From the NCBI GenBank assembly GCA_031549885.1, contig JAVBPD010000032.1, forward strand, positions 1 to 64,000: DNA of 64,000 nt, in the 5' to 3' direction. The stretch is from WQUF01 sp031549885. GTDB taxonomy: Bacteria > Bacillota > Clostridia > Clostridiales > Clostridiaceae. A model generated the notes under the pieces. The model saw only the letters and a list, made by a program, of their open reading frames with translations, was not told the origin of the DNA and ran no database searches. Below, one piece after another: positions 17,311-25,625 of this stretch (positions are counted from its first letter, which is position 1; every line of letters starts with the position of its first letter). A program made the position numbers and the translations under genes.

Positions 17311-18204
17311 TTATAACTTCAAATCAAGTCCACTAGCTTTTTCATCGAGCATTTTCTTTAAAATATCTGCTATATGAGCACCTGCTTCAGCTGCAGGAGT
17401 ACCTTGTCTATGTATATTTGATATTACAGTTCTCTTTGCCTCAGGTATTCCTCTATAAGCTTTATAAGTCATATAGCAGCTCATGCTCTCTCCTGTAACA
17501 AGGCCTGGCCTTTCACCTATTAAAACAGCAATAACTTCTGGTTCTAATATTTCAGAAATATGATCCATGGAACCAACGCGCCCATATTTTAAGAAAAATG
17601 GTGTTCCAATTTCAATCCCATAAGCTTTAAGGCCTTGAGTTATTGATGCTAAAGTATCTATACCATTTGCTTCAATTGCAGTTGAACTTAATCCATCTGC
17701 TAAGTAAATTAAAGCTCTTGGTTTTAATTTGCATCTTTCCTTTAAAGTTTTAATTCCTTCTTCATCAACAATCCTTCCTAAATCAGGACGTGTTATAAAT
17801 TCATCTTTATTTGAAATTAAGGTTTTAACTGTAAAAAGGTTGTTTTTATTTAAAAAGTCTTCTGAAACATCATTCCAAACAGCATCCATAGCTGCTGCAT
17901 GGTCTGCTCTAAACCTTAAAAGAGTTTCTGTTCTATACCTTACTCCACATCTTCCAACTCCGAGCCTAGCAGGAGTTATCTCCTTTAGTTTTAAATAAGC
18001 TTCTTTATTTTTTGGATTTTCAATGTGAAAATCTTTTCTTAAATCTATAGAAGTAATATCAGGTAAATCTATATTTTCAAACAAATCTTTATTTTCGCAT
18101 AAATTTTTATTAACAATTTGTTCAACTTCTTTATTTTGCTTTCCAAGACTCATTTCCATCAAGACTTGTTCAATGACTTTCTTTAAATCAGTATCTGTAA
18201 TCAC
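17311..18204 (-). CDS. eutC: Ethanolamine ammonia-lyase small subunit EutC
   Basis: Light chain of the adenosylcobalamin-dependent ethanolamine ammonia-lyase, which splits ethanolamine to acetaldehyde and ammonia. The 297-residue protein has the conserved core TPARLGVGRCGVRYRTETLL, then FRADHAAAMDAVW and the C-terminal GERPGLVTGESMSCYMTYKA. The first 70 residues include an amphipathic start (DTDLKKVIEQVLMEMSL), a likely compartment-targeting sequence. It follows eutB by 18 bases. Confidence 0.96.
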   Translation of the reverse strand: MITDTDLKKVIEQVLMEMSLGKQNKEVEQIVNKNLCENKDLFENIDLPDITSIDLRKDFHIENPKNKEAYLKLKEITPARLGVGRCGVRYRTETLLRFRADHAAAMDAVWNDVSEDFLNKNNLFTVKTLISNKDEFITRPDLGRIVDEEGIKTLKERCKLKPRALIYLADGLSSTAIEANGIDTLASITQGLKAYGIEIGTPFFLKYGRVGSMDHISEILEPEVIAVLIGERPGLVTGESMSCYMTYKAYRGIPEAKRTVISNIHRQGTPAAEAGAHIADILKKMLDEKASGLDLKL

Positions 18205-18222
18205 TTTTACCCCCCCTTTGCA

Positions 18223-19584
18223 TTATAAAAACAAGGATGCATCCCCTGCAATTTTTGTCAATTTACCATTTTCCATTATACCCATTTTATTAAGCCACTG
18301 TTCAAATTCTAAAGTTGGACGTAAATTGAACATTTCACGAAGTGTGGCTGTATTGTGATATCCAGTAGTTTGATAATTAAGCATAATATCATCACCAGCA
18401 GGAATTCCCATAAAATAATTGCATCCAGCTGCAGTTAAAAGTATTTCAAGATTGTCTAAATCATTTGAATCAGCTTTCATGTGGTTAGTATAGCAAGCAT
18501 CCACTCCCATTGGAATTCCAGTTAATTTTCCCATAAAATGATCCTCAAGCCCTGCTCTTATAACTTGCCTTGAATCATATAAATACTCTGGTCCAATAAA
18601 TCCAACTACAGTGTTCACTAAAAATGGCTTAAATCTTTTAGCAAAACCATAGCACCTTGCTTCCATAGTAACCTGATCTGATCCATGATTTGCATCTGCT
18701 GACAATTCTGAACCTTGACCTGTTTCAAAATACATTACATTTGGACCTGTTGACATTCCTTCTCTTAAACAAAGTTCTCTAGCTTCTTTTAACATGTCGC
18801 CATTTATTCCAAAGGCTTCATTACCTTTTTGAGATCCAGCTACGCTTTGGAAGAACATATCTGTAGGTGCACCTTTTCTAACTGCTTCCATTTGTGTTGT
18901 TACATGAGCTAAGACGCAAATTTGAGTTGGTATTGAAAATTTGTTTTTAATTTCTTCAAACATATGAAGAATCCTTGAAACATTATCAACAGTATCATCA
19001 ACTGGATTTAACCCTATAACAGCATCTCCTATTCCATAGCTTAAAGCTTCATATATGGCTAATCTAACTCCATCTAAATTATCTGTAGTGTGATTTGGCT
19101 GGCATCTAGCTGCAAGCCTTCCAGGTTTACCTAAAGTAGTATTGCAATGAGCTTCTACTCTCACCTTTTGAGCTCCATAAATTAAATCCATATTGTTCAT
19201 AAGCTTGGCAACCCCTGCCACAACCTCAGATGTTAAACCTCTTGAAATCCTTCTAATATCATTAGTCGTAGTTTCATGCTTTAATATCCACTCTCTTAGT
19301 TCTGCAATTGACCAGTTTTTAATTTCGTTATAAATTTTTTCATTTACATCATCTTGAATTATTCTAGTTACTTCATCTTCCTCATAGGAAACCACAGGGT
19401 TGTTTCTAAGATCGGATACCAATAAATTTGCTAGTACCTCCTTTGCAGCAATTCTCTCTGTATCAGTTGCTGCTGCAATACCTGCTAATTTGTCTCCTGA
19501 CTTTTCTTCATTAGCTTTTGCCAGCACCTCTTTTACAGATTTAAATTGATATACATGTCCAAAAAGTTTTGTTGCAAGAATCAT
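18223..19584 (-). CDS. eutB: Ethanolamine ammonia-lyase large subunit EutB
   Basis: The 453-residue catalytic subunit, a TIM barrel that holds substrate and, with EutC, adenosylcobalamin. The sequence follows the family throughout: LFGHVYQFKSVKEVLAKANE at the start, SRGLTSEVVAGVAKLM, GKPGRLAARCQPNHTTDN, IGLNPVDDTVDNVSRILHM and YFETGQGSELSADANHGSDQ. Length is typical. It lies between eutA (24-base gap) and eutC. Confidence 0.97.
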   Translation of the reverse strand: MILATKLFGHVYQFKSVKEVLAKANEEKSGDKLAGIAAATDTERIAAKEVLANLLVSDLRNNPVVSYEEDEVTRIIQDDVNEKIYNEIKNWSIAELREWILKHETTTNDIRRISRGLTSEVVAGVAKLMNNMDLIYGAQKVRVEAHCNTTLGKPGRLAARCQPNHTTDNLDGVRLAIYEALSYGIGDAVIGLNPVDDTVDNVSRILHMFEEIKNKFSIPTQICVLAHVTTQMEAVRKGAPTDMFFQSVAGSQKGNEAFGINGDMLKEARELCLREGMSTGPNVMYFETGQGSELSADANHGSDQVTMEARCYGFAKRFKPFLVNTVVGFIGPEYLYDSRQVIRAGLEDHFMGKLTGIPMGVDACYTNHMKADSNDLDNLEILLTAAGCNYFMGIPAGDDIMLNYQTTGYHNTATLREMFNLRPTLEFEQWLNKMGIMENGKLTKIAGDASLFL

Positions 19585-19608
19585 ATTAAATTCACCTCAC
19601 TATATTTT

Positions 19609-21048
19609 TTAATAATTAAATACTAATGTTTTCACTACAACAGGCAATACAGACCCCATTCCAACAGGTTTTCCTATATCTATGAAGTCACCATCAGATG
19701 CGCTTATGCTATCCATAGATATTACATCTATTTCTTCACCGAGTTTTGCCATTAAGCTTTGACCTAATACCTTTCCAAAATCATTTAACATCATGACTAT
19801 GATCAGTTTATTTTTTTCAATTAATGGCCTCATAGCATCAATAATAAGTTCAGATAAAGATACAATTTCTTGAAATCTCATATCCTTTTTCCCATTTAAA
19901 GAAAGCGCTATATTTTCAAGCTCTCCATTGTTAATCCATGTAATTTTTTTTCTGATGACATCTACAAAATTTTCTTTATTTTCTTCTTCTTCTTTTGTAA
20001 GCTTTAAAATTGGAATATTCTTCATAGGAAATAAACTTGATCTGGAATATTTAATGGTACTTCCACTTATACTGGTAGAATGGCTGCCTGCCCCTACTAC
20101 TGTAGCTCCAATAGTTTCAGATGGCTTTATTAATGAAATATCATATTTTTTTATTTCTTTTTTAATAGAATTTGCTAAAATTATTCCAATATCATCAAAT
20201 AAAAAATCATCATTTAAAGATTCATCATAAATTAATTTACCAATGCCACCAGAAAATGAAATATGCTTAGGATTACATTCCTTTTTAAAATCCTTTCCAT
20301 TTGTAATTAGGAAATGATAATCTTTGGATTTTTCTTTAAGGTGAGTAGATTCAAGGATTACACTTGCTAATTTATCGCAAATGCTTTCTATTTGATTTTT
20401 TGTCAATAAAGCTCCTTCAATTGCATTAATCCCCAAACTTTTTGCTAAGCTTTTCATTTTTTCATATATATACTCAATTTGGCATGTCCCTTTTTTAAAT
20501 CTAATAAGCCTGCCGCCTATATCTAAACAAGCAACATCGATTACGTTTCCGTTATCGAAAATAGCAATATTAGTTGTGCCTCCTCCAATATCGAGGTTCA
20601 TAACTTTTGTATAGTTTAACTTAGAAAAGCTATCTGCTCCGCTTCCTTTTCCAGCTATTATGGCTTCAAGCTCAGGCCCAGCTGTAGCTACCACAAAATC
20701 TCCTGCAAGATCGGAAATTGACGAAAGCACTTCTTCTGCATTTTTCTTTCTAGCAGTATCACCAGTTATAATAACAGCACCTATGGACACATTGCTTGGC
20801 TTAATGTTTGCATTTTCATATTCTTTTAAAATAATATCTTTTATAGCTAATACATCTAATAAATTGTTAGATATAAGAGGAGTAAAGTATATTTTACTTC
20901 TGTATATTATTTCTTTTTCAACAATCTTATATAGCGGAATATGGCTTCCATGCGATGAGTTTTCTATTACAATCTTGCTAAATATAATAGATGTAGTTGA
21001 TGTACCAATATCTATACCTACACTTAAAAGAACTTCCTTAAAATCCAT
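19609..21048 (-). CDS. eutA: Ethanolamine ammonia-lyase reactivating factor EutA
   Basis: A 479-residue ATPase of the actin/Hsp70-like type that frees inactivated cobalamin from EutBC. The nucleotide-binding motifs are visible: VGIDIGTSTTSI near residues 10-21 and MNLDIGGGTTNIAIF near 150-165, with later glycine-rich VGAGSHSTSISG. The gene has its own leader with an EutV-type antiterminator, so it can be regulated apart from eutSPVW. It heads the catalytic block eutABC. Confidence 0.94.
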   Translation of the reverse strand: MDFKEVLLSVGIDIGTSTTSIIFSKIVIENSSHGSHIPLYKIVEKEIIYRSKIYFTPLISNNLLDVLAIKDIILKEYENANIKPSNVSIGAVIITGDTARKKNAEEVLSSISDLAGDFVVATAGPELEAIIAGKGSGADSFSKLNYTKVMNLDIGGGTTNIAIFDNGNVIDVACLDIGGRLIRFKKGTCQIEYIYEKMKSLAKSLGINAIEGALLTKNQIESICDKLASVILESTHLKEKSKDYHFLITNGKDFKKECNPKHISFSGGIGKLIYDESLNDDFLFDDIGIILANSIKKEIKKYDISLIKPSETIGATVVGAGSHSTSISGSTIKYSRSSLFPMKNIPILKLTKEEEENKENFVDVIRKKITWINNGELENIALSLNGKKDMRFQEIVSLSELIIDAMRPLIEKNKLIIVMMLNDFGKVLGQSLMAKLGEEIDVISMDSISASDGDFIDIGKPVGMGSVLPVVVKTLVFNY

Positions 21049-21061
21049 AAACCCCCTCCTT

Positions 21062-21152
21062 AAAAAAAAGCCAAAAAACTTAATTTTAACTATCTAAAGA
21101 TAATTAAAATTGTCTTTTGACTTCATTGTCGTCATTGATACTCCTATGTACC
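21062..21152 (-). promoter_or_regulatory. EutV (ANTAR) antiterminator and terminator in the eutA leader
   Basis: On the minus strand two hairpins follow each other: P1 is GGTAC-ATAGGA-GTATC (21137-21152) and P2 is GAC-AATGAA-GTC (21119-21130); both have six-base loops with A at position 1 and G at position 4, the ANTAR recognition pattern. Next comes a terminator whose 13-bp stem AATTTTAATTATC/GATAGTTAAAATT ends in GGCTTTTTTTT (T-run at 21062-21069). The 3' arm of P2 can pair with the terminator base, so the two structures compete. A site in front of eutA is also known in Enterococcus faecalis. Confidence 0.8.
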
Positions 21153-21159
21153 AATTTAA

Positions 21160-22563
21160 TTATTCTGTTAAAAATGTAAAGCTTACTTTTGTACCATTGT
21201 TTGAAGATTTAAAATCAAAATTCCCACCAAGCTTATCTGCAATCATAGATTTTACTATTTTAAGACCTAAATTGTGCTTTTCCTGGTCCTTGCTAACTCC
21301 AATTCCATCATCTTCAATGGTTATTTTAGAACTTAATTGGCCTTTTTCAATTTTTATCTCCACATTACCTGCTATGCTATCCCTAAAAGCATGTTGATAA
21401 CAATTTTGCAAAAGTTCATTTACCACTAAAGCTATGCTAGTTGCTGTATCTGATTCAATATTAAAGTCATCACCAGTTATCGTTATTCCAATTTGAGAAT
21501 AGCTTAAGGTAGCTACTTGAAGGGTATATTTTACAAGCTTTTCTAATATTTTTTTTATGCTTACTTCGTCTACTCCATTATTTGCTAGTATTTCATGGGT
21601 TAAGGCAATACTTAAAGTACGATTTATGCTCTCTTCAAACATCTTTTTAACTTCTAAATCTTCAACCCTCCTTGATTGAAGTCTTAAAAGAGATGCAATA
21701 GTTTGAAGGTTATTTTTAACTCTGTGGTGTATTTCCTTAATTGCAACAGATTTTAATATTAATTCTTTTTCTTTATTTCTAACTTCTGTCACGTCGGTAA
21801 TAAGCATAACTATTCCCATAAACTTATTGTTTTCTTTCATTATGGAGTATTGCACCTTTAAAACATAATTTCCTATTGAAAGATCATTAAACTCCATATA
21901 TTCATTAGCAATAATATCTTCTACTTTAATTTTATCAAGCACAAGGTTTTCAAACCTCATGCCAATTATAACATCTCTATATCCTAAATTCTCATATAGC
22001 ATTCGAGCTTTTGAATTAGCATATACAGATATTCCATTTTCGTTAAAATAAATTATAGCATCATTTATATATGTACTTATGCCACCATTTTTATCATAAT
22101 TTACTAATTCATTTGCAAGTTGTTCTGTGGTTTTAGCAAGCACAGTCATATTAAATTCTCTATTATAATTATTTGTGTCATCCTTTTCCATAATTAAAAC
22201 ACCGATGACTTTGCCATCGTCATTTCTAATAGGCGCTACATTTTGAGTTATAGCAATCCTTTCTTGTGTAACCCCTTTTAAACCATGAGATGGAATTCCA
22301 AGTTCAAGTGTTCTAATAGCAGCAGGTTCATCATCTCTATATGCTAACATTCCTACAACAGAATTTTTATAAAGAGAATTTTTAGGTCTAAACTCTGAAG
22401 CAACAATAGCTTTATTTGTATCACTTGTAATACAATCTATAAATACATCACAACCTATTATTTCAGATATTAATGGTAAAAACTGCTCTAAATTTAAAAG
22501 TATATTAATATCGCTAGATTTCAAAGTAGTATACTCTTTACAAAGTTCTATTATCCTGCTCAT
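21160..22563 (-). CDS. eutW: Ethanolamine sensor histidine kinase EutW
   Basis: A 467-residue soluble histidine kinase that senses ethanolamine and phosphorylates EutV. The N-terminal half holds a sensory region and a PAS-like segment (about 165-270); the phospho-acceptor box is IKEIHHRVKNNLQTIASLLR near 280-300 (HisKA_2 type), followed by a HATPase with VVNELLQNCYQHAF and the DDGIGV and HNLGLKIVKSM glycine boxes. There are no membrane helices. It starts three bases after the eutV stop, so the pair is co-translated. Confidence 0.94.
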   Translation of the reverse strand: MSRIIELCKEYTTLKSSDINILLNLEQFLPLISEIIGCDVFIDCITSDTNKAIVASEFRPKNSLYKNSVVGMLAYRDDEPAAIRTLELGIPSHGLKGVTQERIAITQNVAPIRNDDGKVIGVLIMEKDDTNNYNREFNMTVLAKTTEQLANELVNYDKNGGISTYINDAIIYFNENGISVYANSKARMLYENLGYRDVIIGMRFENLVLDKIKVEDIIANEYMEFNDLSIGNYVLKVQYSIMKENNKFMGIVMLITDVTEVRNKEKELILKSVAIKEIHHRVKNNLQTIASLLRLQSRRVEDLEVKKMFEESINRTLSIALTHEILANNGVDEVSIKKILEKLVKYTLQVATLSYSQIGITITGDDFNIESDTATSIALVVNELLQNCYQHAFRDSIAGNVEIKIEKGQLSSKITIEDDGIGVSKDQEKHNLGLKIVKSMIADKLGGNFDFKSSNNGTKVSFTFLTE

Positions 22564-22566
22564 TAC

Positions 22567-23145
22567 TTAATTTACCTCTTCGTTTAATATTATGGCGTTT
22601 GCTACCTTAACCATCTTATATCCTTTATTCATAGCTATTTTTCTAATATAATCATAGGCCTCTTTTTCGCTTAATCCATCTTTTTTGCTAATAATCCCCT
22701 TAGCCTTTTCTATAATTTTACGTTCTTCAATTTTCTCCTTTAATTCGATAACTTCATTTTTAATGCCATTTATTTCTTCTTGCTTTGCAATGGATACTTC
22801 AATAGCTGGAAGAAGCGAACTTACAGATATAGGTTTTACTACATATCCCATTACTCCTGCTTTTATAGCTTTTTTGATAATATCTTCATCACTATATGCT
22901 GTAAGAAGTATGACACAACTTGCAAGTTTTTCAGAATTTATAATTGATGAAGCTTTGATTCCATCTAAAAAAGGCATTTTTATATCCATTAAAACTATAT
23001 CTGGATTTTCTTTTCTACTTAATTCTACAGCATCAAGACCAGTAGACACTGATCCTATAACTTTATATCCATGTTCAGTTAAAATCTCCTCTAAATCCAT
23101 TCTAGTAATTGGCTCATCATCAGCAATTAAAATTCTTTTATTCAT
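22567..23145 (-). CDS. eutV: Antitermination response regulator EutV (receiver + ANTAR)
   Basis: A 192-residue response regulator. The receiver domain has the acidic pair DDE near residues 9-11, the phospho-accepting aspartate in IVLMDIKMPFLDG (about residue 55) and the conserved lysine in YVVKPIS. After a coiled coil, the C-terminal ANTAR domain (KAKGIISKKDGLSEKEAYDY, then MVKVANAII) binds paired RNA hairpins and stops terminators forming. Its gene overlaps eutP by four bases. Two matching RNA sites are present, in front of eutS and eutA. Confidence 0.95.
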   Translation of the reverse strand: MNKRILIADDEPITRMDLEEILTEHGYKVIGSVSTGLDAVELSRKENPDIVLMDIKMPFLDGIKASSIINSEKLASCVILLTAYSDEDIIKKAIKAGVMGYVVKPISVSSLLPAIEVSIAKQEEINGIKNEVIELKEKIEERKIIEKAKGIISKKDGLSEKEAYDYIRKIAMNKGYKMVKVANAIILNEEVN

Positions 23146-23567
23146 AATATTATCCTCCCATATAATTCGTTAAGTCCTTCACAAGTAATGGAGCTTATCA
23201 AAAAAATCTCATTGCAACCTGCCTTATTTAAAGCTTTTTTAGCATAATCAATATTTATATTAGGTAAGTCAATTTTTGTAATAACGCCAATTATATCTTT
23301 ATTAAACATTTTACCAAAGTATGGAGGAAATGTCGAAATTCTATCTGTAGCACTTTGTACAAAAATGATGGTATCGTATTCATAAGAGCTTACAAGAAGA
23401 GCATTATAAAACCTTCTACTTTCTAGATATTCCCCAGGCGTGTCAAGATAATTTTTATAGTAAATTAAGCTTTGAGTCTTTCTATATATAAGATTTTCAT
23501 CATTAAGTCTTTGTATAAGAGAGGTTTTACCACTTCCTGATTTTCCAATGAGCATTATCTTTTTCAT
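23142..23567 (-). CDS. eutP: EutP/PduV-type P-loop NTPase
   Basis: A 141-residue small GTPase-like protein; the P-loop GKSGSGKTS is at 8-16, a switch region DTPGEYLESRRFYNALL follows, and TKIDLPN is the base-recognition loop. EutP is described as an acetate kinase in some bacteria and its relative PduV binds compartments; the role here is unproven. It lies four bases after eutS and overlaps eutV by four bases. Confidence 0.93.
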   Translation of the reverse strand: MKKIMLIGKSGSGKTSLIQRLNDENLIYRKTQSLIYYKNYLDTPGEYLESRRFYNALLVSSYEYDTIIFVQSATDRISTFPPYFGKMFNKDIIGVITKIDLPNINIDYAKKALNKAGCNEIFLISSITCEGLNELYGRIIL

Positions 23568-23571
23568 AAAT

Positions 23572-23928
23572 TTAACTTCTAGTTATTTCTGGATAAGAAA
23601 ATCCCATTTTATAGCATATAAATGAAATAATCTCTTTTACAGCAACTTCACAATTTGAAGTATCACCAGAAATCATTAAAGATCCACTAAACCTATCTAT
23701 AAATAAAATTTCTACATTAGCAGATTTAGTTGCTATGTCGGCTGCTATAATTACAGCTTCTGAAGGAGTAATGGTCAAGATAGCTACAGCATTGTTTAAT
23801 TTTTCATCTGATGATAAAATACCTAATTTAGCGCAAAGATCTTTTTCAGGATTTGATATGATATGAGCTAGAGTAATCTGCCTTCCAGGAACATATTCTT
23901 GAATAATTCTTTGTTTTTCCAAAAGCAT
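23572..23928 (-). CDS. eutS: Microcompartment shell protein EutS
   Basis: A 118-residue BMC protein with the bent-hexamer EutS/PduU type sequence: EKQRIIQEYVPGRQITLAHI at the start, then LTITPSEAVIIAADIATKSA and FIDRFSGSLMISGDTSNCEV. I start at ATG 23926-23928, behind GGGAGGG; the frame extends upstream but only across the leader RNA. It is the first gene of the cluster and its leader holds an EutV antiterminator. Confidence 0.94.
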   Translation of the reverse strand: MLLEKQRIIQEYVPGRQITLAHIISNPEKDLCAKLGILSSDEKLNNAVAILTITPSEAVIIAADIATKSANVEILFIDRFSGSLMISGDTSNCEVAVKEIISFICYKMGFSYPEITRS

Positions 23929-23940
23929 CCCTCCCATTAC

Positions 23941-24025
23941 AAAAAACGGCCCACATATAAAATACACTATCTATATGCAAACCTCATTGTAAGCTTTAAA
24001 TAATTTAAAACACCCCATTGTGTTT
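23941..24025 (-). promoter_or_regulatory. EutV (ANTAR) antiterminator and overlapping terminator in the eutS leader
   Basis: On the minus strand P1 is AAACAC-AATGGG-GTGTTT (24008-24025), then a 13-base linker, then P2 GCTTAC-AATGAG-GTTTGC (23977-23994). Both loops have six bases with A1 and G4, as the EutV ANTAR domain requires. The 3' arm of P2 belongs to a second stem: GGTTTGCATATA (23972-23983) pairs along 12 positions, including G-T wobbles, with TATATGTGGGCC (23948-23959), followed by GTTTTTT (23941-23947). So P2 and the terminator exclude each other. EutV bound to P1/P2 would let transcription enter eutS. Confidence 0.88.
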
Positions 24026-24044
24026 AATTATACAATTTTCTTAC

Positions 24045-24073
24045 ATAATACCACTATTAAATAATCATGTCAA
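24045..24073 (-). promoter_or_regulatory. Promoter of the eut cluster
   Basis: On the minus strand a TTGACA -35 box (24068-24073) is followed after exactly 17 bases by a TATTAT -10 box (24045-24050). Transcription would begin about 24038, placing P1 of the antiterminator some 13 bases into the message, with a leader of about 110 bases. This fits a strong housekeeping promoter controlled by antitermination. Confidence 0.8.
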
Positions 24074-24247
24074 TTGTAAAATTTTTTTCAAACATGCTAA
24101 TATTATAGCAAGTTAAGTATATTTTTACATTGTTTAGGAAAAAAACAATTAAATTCTAAATAAATAGTATTAATATTATATTGCTAGCACATTAAATTTT
24201 AAATAATAAATTAACTAATTTTATTTTATTTAAATGGAGGAAATGAA

Positions 24248-24424
24248 ATGAAAAAAAGTGAATTGATTTCTATTGAATTTGAAGGGTTTGAAGCACTTGA
24301 AACTGTAGTTGCCCCATCATTATGTAGTATATCAGCGTGTAAACCTGTTTGCGCACCAAAACCTGTTTGTGTGCCCAAGCCAGTTTGCCCACCAAAACCA
24401 ATTTGTTTACCTAAATGTTACTAA
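24248..24424 (+). CDS. 58-residue cysteine-rich KPVC-repeat peptide
   Basis: A small gene with GGAGG (24236-24240) ahead of ATG 24248 and its own terminator behind. The product has an acidic N-terminal half without cysteine (KKSELISIEFEGFEALE) and a C-terminal half with seven cysteines: C26, C31, C35, C41, C47, C53 and C57, mostly in KPVC units spaced six residues apart by Pro-x-Lys (CAPKPVCVPKPVC). The charged leader plus repetitive Cys/Pro core looks like a ribosomally made, modified peptide or a surface/spore structural peptide. No modifying enzyme, transporter or immunity gene lies next to it. I do not recognise a named family. Confidence 0.75.
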   Translation: MKKSELISIEFEGFEALETVVAPSLCSISACKPVCAPKPVCVPKPVCPPKPICLPKCY

Positions 24425-24446
24425 TGTTTAATAATACTCTCTAAAA

Positions 24447-24484
24447 ATACCCTATAGTAAAATATACTATAGGGTATTCCTATT
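24447..24484. terminator. Terminator after the KPVC peptide gene
   Basis: ATACCCTATAGT (24447-24458) pairs perfectly with ACTATAGGGTAT (24466-24477) over a seven-base loop, followed by TCCTATTTTATT. It ends the peptide gene and may also serve the convergent htrA-like gene. Confidence 0.85.
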
Positions 24485-25508
24485 TTATTAAGCTATTTAA
24501 TATTGATTTTGCAATATTAATTGGAATTGCAAATCCTATTCCTTCCACTCCACTTGCTTCTATTTTTGCAGAATTTATACCAATAACTTCACCATTTGAA
24601 TTTACTAGAGCGCCTCCGCTATTTCCTTCATTAATGGCAGCATCAGTTTGAATAAAATTTTTAGTTACACCATTTCCAATATTAACAGCTCTATCTACTG
24701 CGCTTATTATTCCTTGAGTAACTGTTCCAGCAAATTCTAAACCTAAAGGATTTCCTATAGCAAGTGCTGTATCCCCTACCTTAATATTTGAAGAATCTCC
24801 AAATGTAGCAGGTGTTAAGTTGTTTAAGTCCACTTTAATTACAGCTAAATCATTTTCTTCATCTCCACCTATAAAAGTAGCTTTTGCAACTGTGCCATCG
24901 CTAAAATGAACTTCCATATTATCAACTGATACATTTGAATTTAAATTTGGATCAGCATAAGAGACAACGTGATAATTTGTCGCAATATAACCATCTTTTG
25001 TAAGGACTATTCCTGAACCTTCTAAAATAGCTTGCTGTGGCTGAGCATTGATAAATCTTCTGCTTATACCAAAGGAGTCCTGTGATACATTTAGCCTAAT
25101 TCCAACAACTGAAGGTGAAACTTCAGATACTATTGAGCTAATATTATTTGCTGTGGCATAAGATGCTCCTACTAAAGAAGATCCATAATTTAAGCTTTCC
25201 TTCTGAAGCTGAGCTATTGCAGCATTTTGTTTGTCTATTTTACTTGAAAAGTTATATGATAAAACTCCACCTACCATTCCTGAACATATTACGCATAAAA
25301 CCAAAGTAGCAACTATTTGACTAAAATATGGATGCTTTTTTCTTTTAACTTTTATATTTTCATTAGTATCAACAACTCTTTTGTTTAAGTTATAGCCCTC
25401 TTCAGCATAACTATATGTCCAACTATTATTAATTATAGGCTCTTCTTGTTTATTTTCCATATTTGAATTATATATAAAACCATTATTATAATTGAAATTA
25501 TCTGACAT
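24480..25508 (-). CDS. Membrane-anchored HtrA-like serine protease lacking a PDZ domain
   Basis: A 342-residue protein: a cytoplasmic N-terminal tail of about 60 residues, one membrane helix (IVATLVLCVICSGMVGGVL), then an extracytoplasmic trypsin-like domain. The triad is visible as NYHVV (His), ENDLAVIKV (Asp) and EGNSGGALV (Ser). The protein ends at GIGFAIPINIAKSILNSLIK, the end of the protease fold; typical HtrA/DegP continue into PDZ domains, which are absent. I start at ATG 25506-25508 with GAGGG in front; a GTG 18 bases upstream would put the ribosome site inside the gene. Confidence 0.88.
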   Translation of the reverse strand: MSDNFNYNNGFIYNSNMENKQEEPIINNSWTYSYAEEGYNLNKRVVDTNENIKVKRKKHPYFSQIVATLVLCVICSGMVGGVLSYNFSSKIDKQNAAIAQLQKESLNYGSSLVGASYATANNISSIVSEVSPSVVGIRLNVSQDSFGISRRFINAQPQQAILEGSGIVLTKDGYIATNYHVVSYADPNLNSNVSVDNMEVHFSDGTVAKATFIGGDEENDLAVIKVDLNNLTPATFGDSSNIKVGDTALAIGNPLGLEFAGTVTQGIISAVDRAVNIGNGVTKNFIQTDAAINEGNSGGALVNSNGEVIGINSAKIEASGVEGIGFAIPINIAKSILNSLIK

Positions 25509-25625
25509 TTTAATTCCCTCTTTCACTTTACTATGGTTTTATTATATAACCTGAATATGGTTTTAATATGAGGAAGATATGTGACATTTATGATTATTTT
25601 GTGAAGAAATTTATCACATTTAATA

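Noticed and set aside
12328..24240. Adenosylcobalamin riboswitch in the eut cluster
   Set aside because: Some Firmicute eut clusters carry one, but I saw no B12-box-like segment with the needed partners in any gap.
24248..24424. Naming the KPVC peptide as a known bacteriocin class or as SCIFF
   Set aside because: The cysteine spacing and leader do not match the classes I remember, and no matching maturase is adjacent.
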